Both the position numbers and the translations under genes were made by a program. 64,000 nucleotides of DNA, taken from Eudorina sp. 2006-703-Eu-15. Its lineage: Eukaryota; Chlorophyta; Chlorophyceae; Chlamydomonadales; Volvocaceae. The DNA lies in contig BDSI01000179.1 in NCBI GenBank assembly GCA_003117195.1, forward strand, positions 124,001 to 188,000, read 5' to 3'. Shown piece after piece: positions 62,281-64,000 of the stretch (positions within the stretch are counted from its first letter, which is position 1; each line of letters starts with the position of its first letter). A model generated the notes under the pieces. It was not told the DNA's origin. It saw only the letters and a program-made list of their open reading frames with translations, and ran no database searches.

Positions 62281-62530
62281 GGTAGATAGGATTAACGTAA
62301 CAACCGACAATGAACAGCCTGCGACACGAAGGGGGCACGTCCGCCGCCTGATGCATGGGTAGACTCATATACAACTCGGAGTCCAGTCCAGCCAAAGGCA
62401 AAGGGTGGGTGGGTGGCTAAAACGAAAAACAGCCCAGACACACCCAGCCCGTTGGGTGGGTTGGTTATGATGGCAAACCTCACATCAATGTATGTACACC
62501 GGTAATCACATACATACGGCAACTACGGCA

Positions 62531-62605
62531 CGAGGCACCTACGAGCTATCTGGGCCCGTTGGAAAACCCGGTCGGGATACGGTCCACCTTGTAAATACGG
62601 CAAAT
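62531..62605 (+). mobile_element. 5'-truncated LINE tail
   Basis: About 75 bases (GGCACCTACGAGCTATCTGG, then CCGTTGGAA..CCCGGTCGGGA..GGTCCACCTT) match 37451-37525 at the 3' end of the LINE relic. Severe 5' truncation is the normal outcome of LINE insertion. Confidence 0.6.
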
Positions 62606-63994
62606 AGCCGATCGCTCGTGCTGCTTTACTTCACAATCTATCTGCTTATGGTTGCTGTCGCCTCGCAGCACGCATTGCCCGCGCGCACGCGGCCGCTGCG
62701 TGCTCCGTTCGTGAATGGTCGGGGAACCTCTATCTGCACCTCGCCGCCGCCGCGCCGCCGCCATCGCCGCCGCCGCACCTGCGGACGACGACGATGCCGC
62801 CGCCGCCGTATCCCGCAGCAGTGTCGCTCAGCGCTGCCAGGACTGCGACCCGCAGCTGTGTCCGTCCGCTGCCTGTCTAGCTCCCTATCTAGCTCCCTCC
62901 CTCAGCGACACGTCCTACCTGATGATGATCACCGGTCATCCAGACCGGCCCACAATCCGATCCATCCAAACAAGAACTCCACCAGCGCGCGCGCCCTCCC
63001 GCTCCACTTCTCGTCGTGCCTCTATCTGCTTCGGTGGGCGGTGCGACTTGGCTGGCTAGGGCGCAAGGGGTATAACAGCTGCGGGCTCCGCTCAGGCGGT
63101 CGTGGCGCTGACTTGATAGTGCACGCAGCGGTGTATGTACGTACGTGCACAAGGCCACGTGGCCGCCGGCGCATTAGCTGGGTAGGTACGTACGTAGCAC
63201 AACTAACCCGCAGCGGTGTGGCCACCGCCGGCGGTCACAGAAACCGCACAACACACACGGTCGGCGCACCAGCCATTACCAGCCATTCACTAGCTAGTGA
63301 GCTTTGGCGTGGCGGGTGCGCTTTCGTTAATCAGCCAAGAGAGCGCACCTACATACGCCGCCGACAAGTAACCGTGTACGACCTGTACGACCAGGTACAT
63401 ACACGCCAGCAGGCCACACGCAACCCAGCTACGTAGCGCCGCGGCGACGGATGGATGAATTGGGCATTGCGTATTGGTACGAAGGGCGGGCGGCGGCCGA
63501 ATTGTACGGCGGCGGCACTGTTGCAGATAGACGGTGTACATGAATCGCCCGTTCCATCGTCCACGGCACCTCCACTACAGCGACCCCCGTCGCCGTTCGT
63601 GTGTGCGAATGTAAGTACGTACGTACCCGGTCACGGAGCCGCCGCCCGACCTGCTGCCCGACCGCTCCTGAACATGTCCCGGCCGCCGCCTGCCGTGGCG
63701 GAACGCCGGCGATGTCGGGCGATGCCAGGGCGATGTCGGGGCGATGTCGGGGCGATGTCGGGGCGATGTCGGGCGGTGTCGGGCGATGTCGGGCGCGGTG
63801 CCAAAACGGGCCGGCTCGTATGTACCGTCGTCGCCTTCTTTCCTTTTAAAGCAAGCGAGGGGCTGCTGCATGTGCGTCATCAGGAGCGAGTGAGCCACCT
63901 CCGCAGCCGCTCCTTGCCTGTCGTACGTCCCGCGTGTGAGCCAGGTAGCCGGCGGGTGGCTGCTGTTGCCTGCCTGCTTGTGGGAGCTGGATAG
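62606..63994. other. GC-rich end of window, no confident gene
   Basis: Arg/Ala-rich frames at 62715-63059 reflect (GCC)n composition. A 30-codon frame from ATG at 63451 (MDELGIAYWYEGRAAAELYG..) looks natural in composition and precedes a possible GTAAGT at 63612, but nothing links them. A 10-11-bp minisatellite (GGGGCGATGTC units) occupies about 63707-63795. Confidence 0.4.
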
Positions 63995-64000
63995 CCCCGC

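Noticed and set aside
62492..63436. 314-codon plus-strand frame near the right end
   Set aside because: It runs through the truncated LINE tail and Arg-rich GCC-type low complexity.

Overview
The window is nuclear DNA from a eukaryote. Genes are split into short exons with GT-AG introns, there are no bacterial-style operons, and the sequence is crowded with transposon relics, minisatellites and segmental duplications. A nuclear gene for an organelle-type ribosome recycling factor and a SPAG1-like TPR gene (a family tied to dynein-arm assembly and motile cilia) suggest a flagellated alga or other protist. I cannot name the species.

Layout. (1) About 635-35436, plus strand: the 3' part of a very large ankyrin-repeat gene whose start lies left of the window. 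I can place 26 exons. Twenty-five each encode exactly one ankyrin repeat (99, 102 or 105 nt, all phase 0) and the last encodes a short C-terminus with a stop. The first 16 exons mostly alternate between two sequence classes, A and B. The last nine full-repeat exons lie in nine tandem copies of a ~1.75-2.1 kb cassette (about 18.1-35.15 kb). Each cassette carries one class A exon and a long intronic tract of G-runs punctuated by GTAC. The nine exons are almost identical except at a few codons on the predicted ligand-facing surface of the repeat, where nearly all changes are amino-acid replacing.

(2) The introns of this gene hold many mobile-element relics: a hAT-type MITE, a 660-bp insert with 17-bp target duplications and an antisense tRNA-like sequence, two copies of a ~1.3-2 kb repeat (one swollen by a ~1-kb GGACACAC array, the other holding a 356-bp insert), and a frameshifted gag-like reading frame.

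(3) 35.6-37.55 kb: a decayed non-LTR retrotransposon (LINE) 3' part. (4) 39.07-41.43 kb, plus strand: ribosome recycling factor in at least six exons, followed by a second copy of the hAT MITE. (5) 43.7-61.14 kb, minus strand: a TPR gene running towards the recycling factor gene. A 6.6-7.9 kb segment of it (42.74-57.2 kb) is tandemly duplicated, so its second and third TPR exons occur twice, and the duplicated introns carry huge ~65-bp poly-C satellites and 16-bp E-box minisatellites. (6) 61.15-64.0 kb: no confident gene; a 5'-truncated LINE tail, a probable insertion with 24-bp flanking repeats and a small minisatellite.

The most unusual object is the ankyrin cassette array: modular, frame-neutral, recently amplified, with replacement changes focused on binding positions and embedded in G-rich transcribed repeats that could drive recombination.
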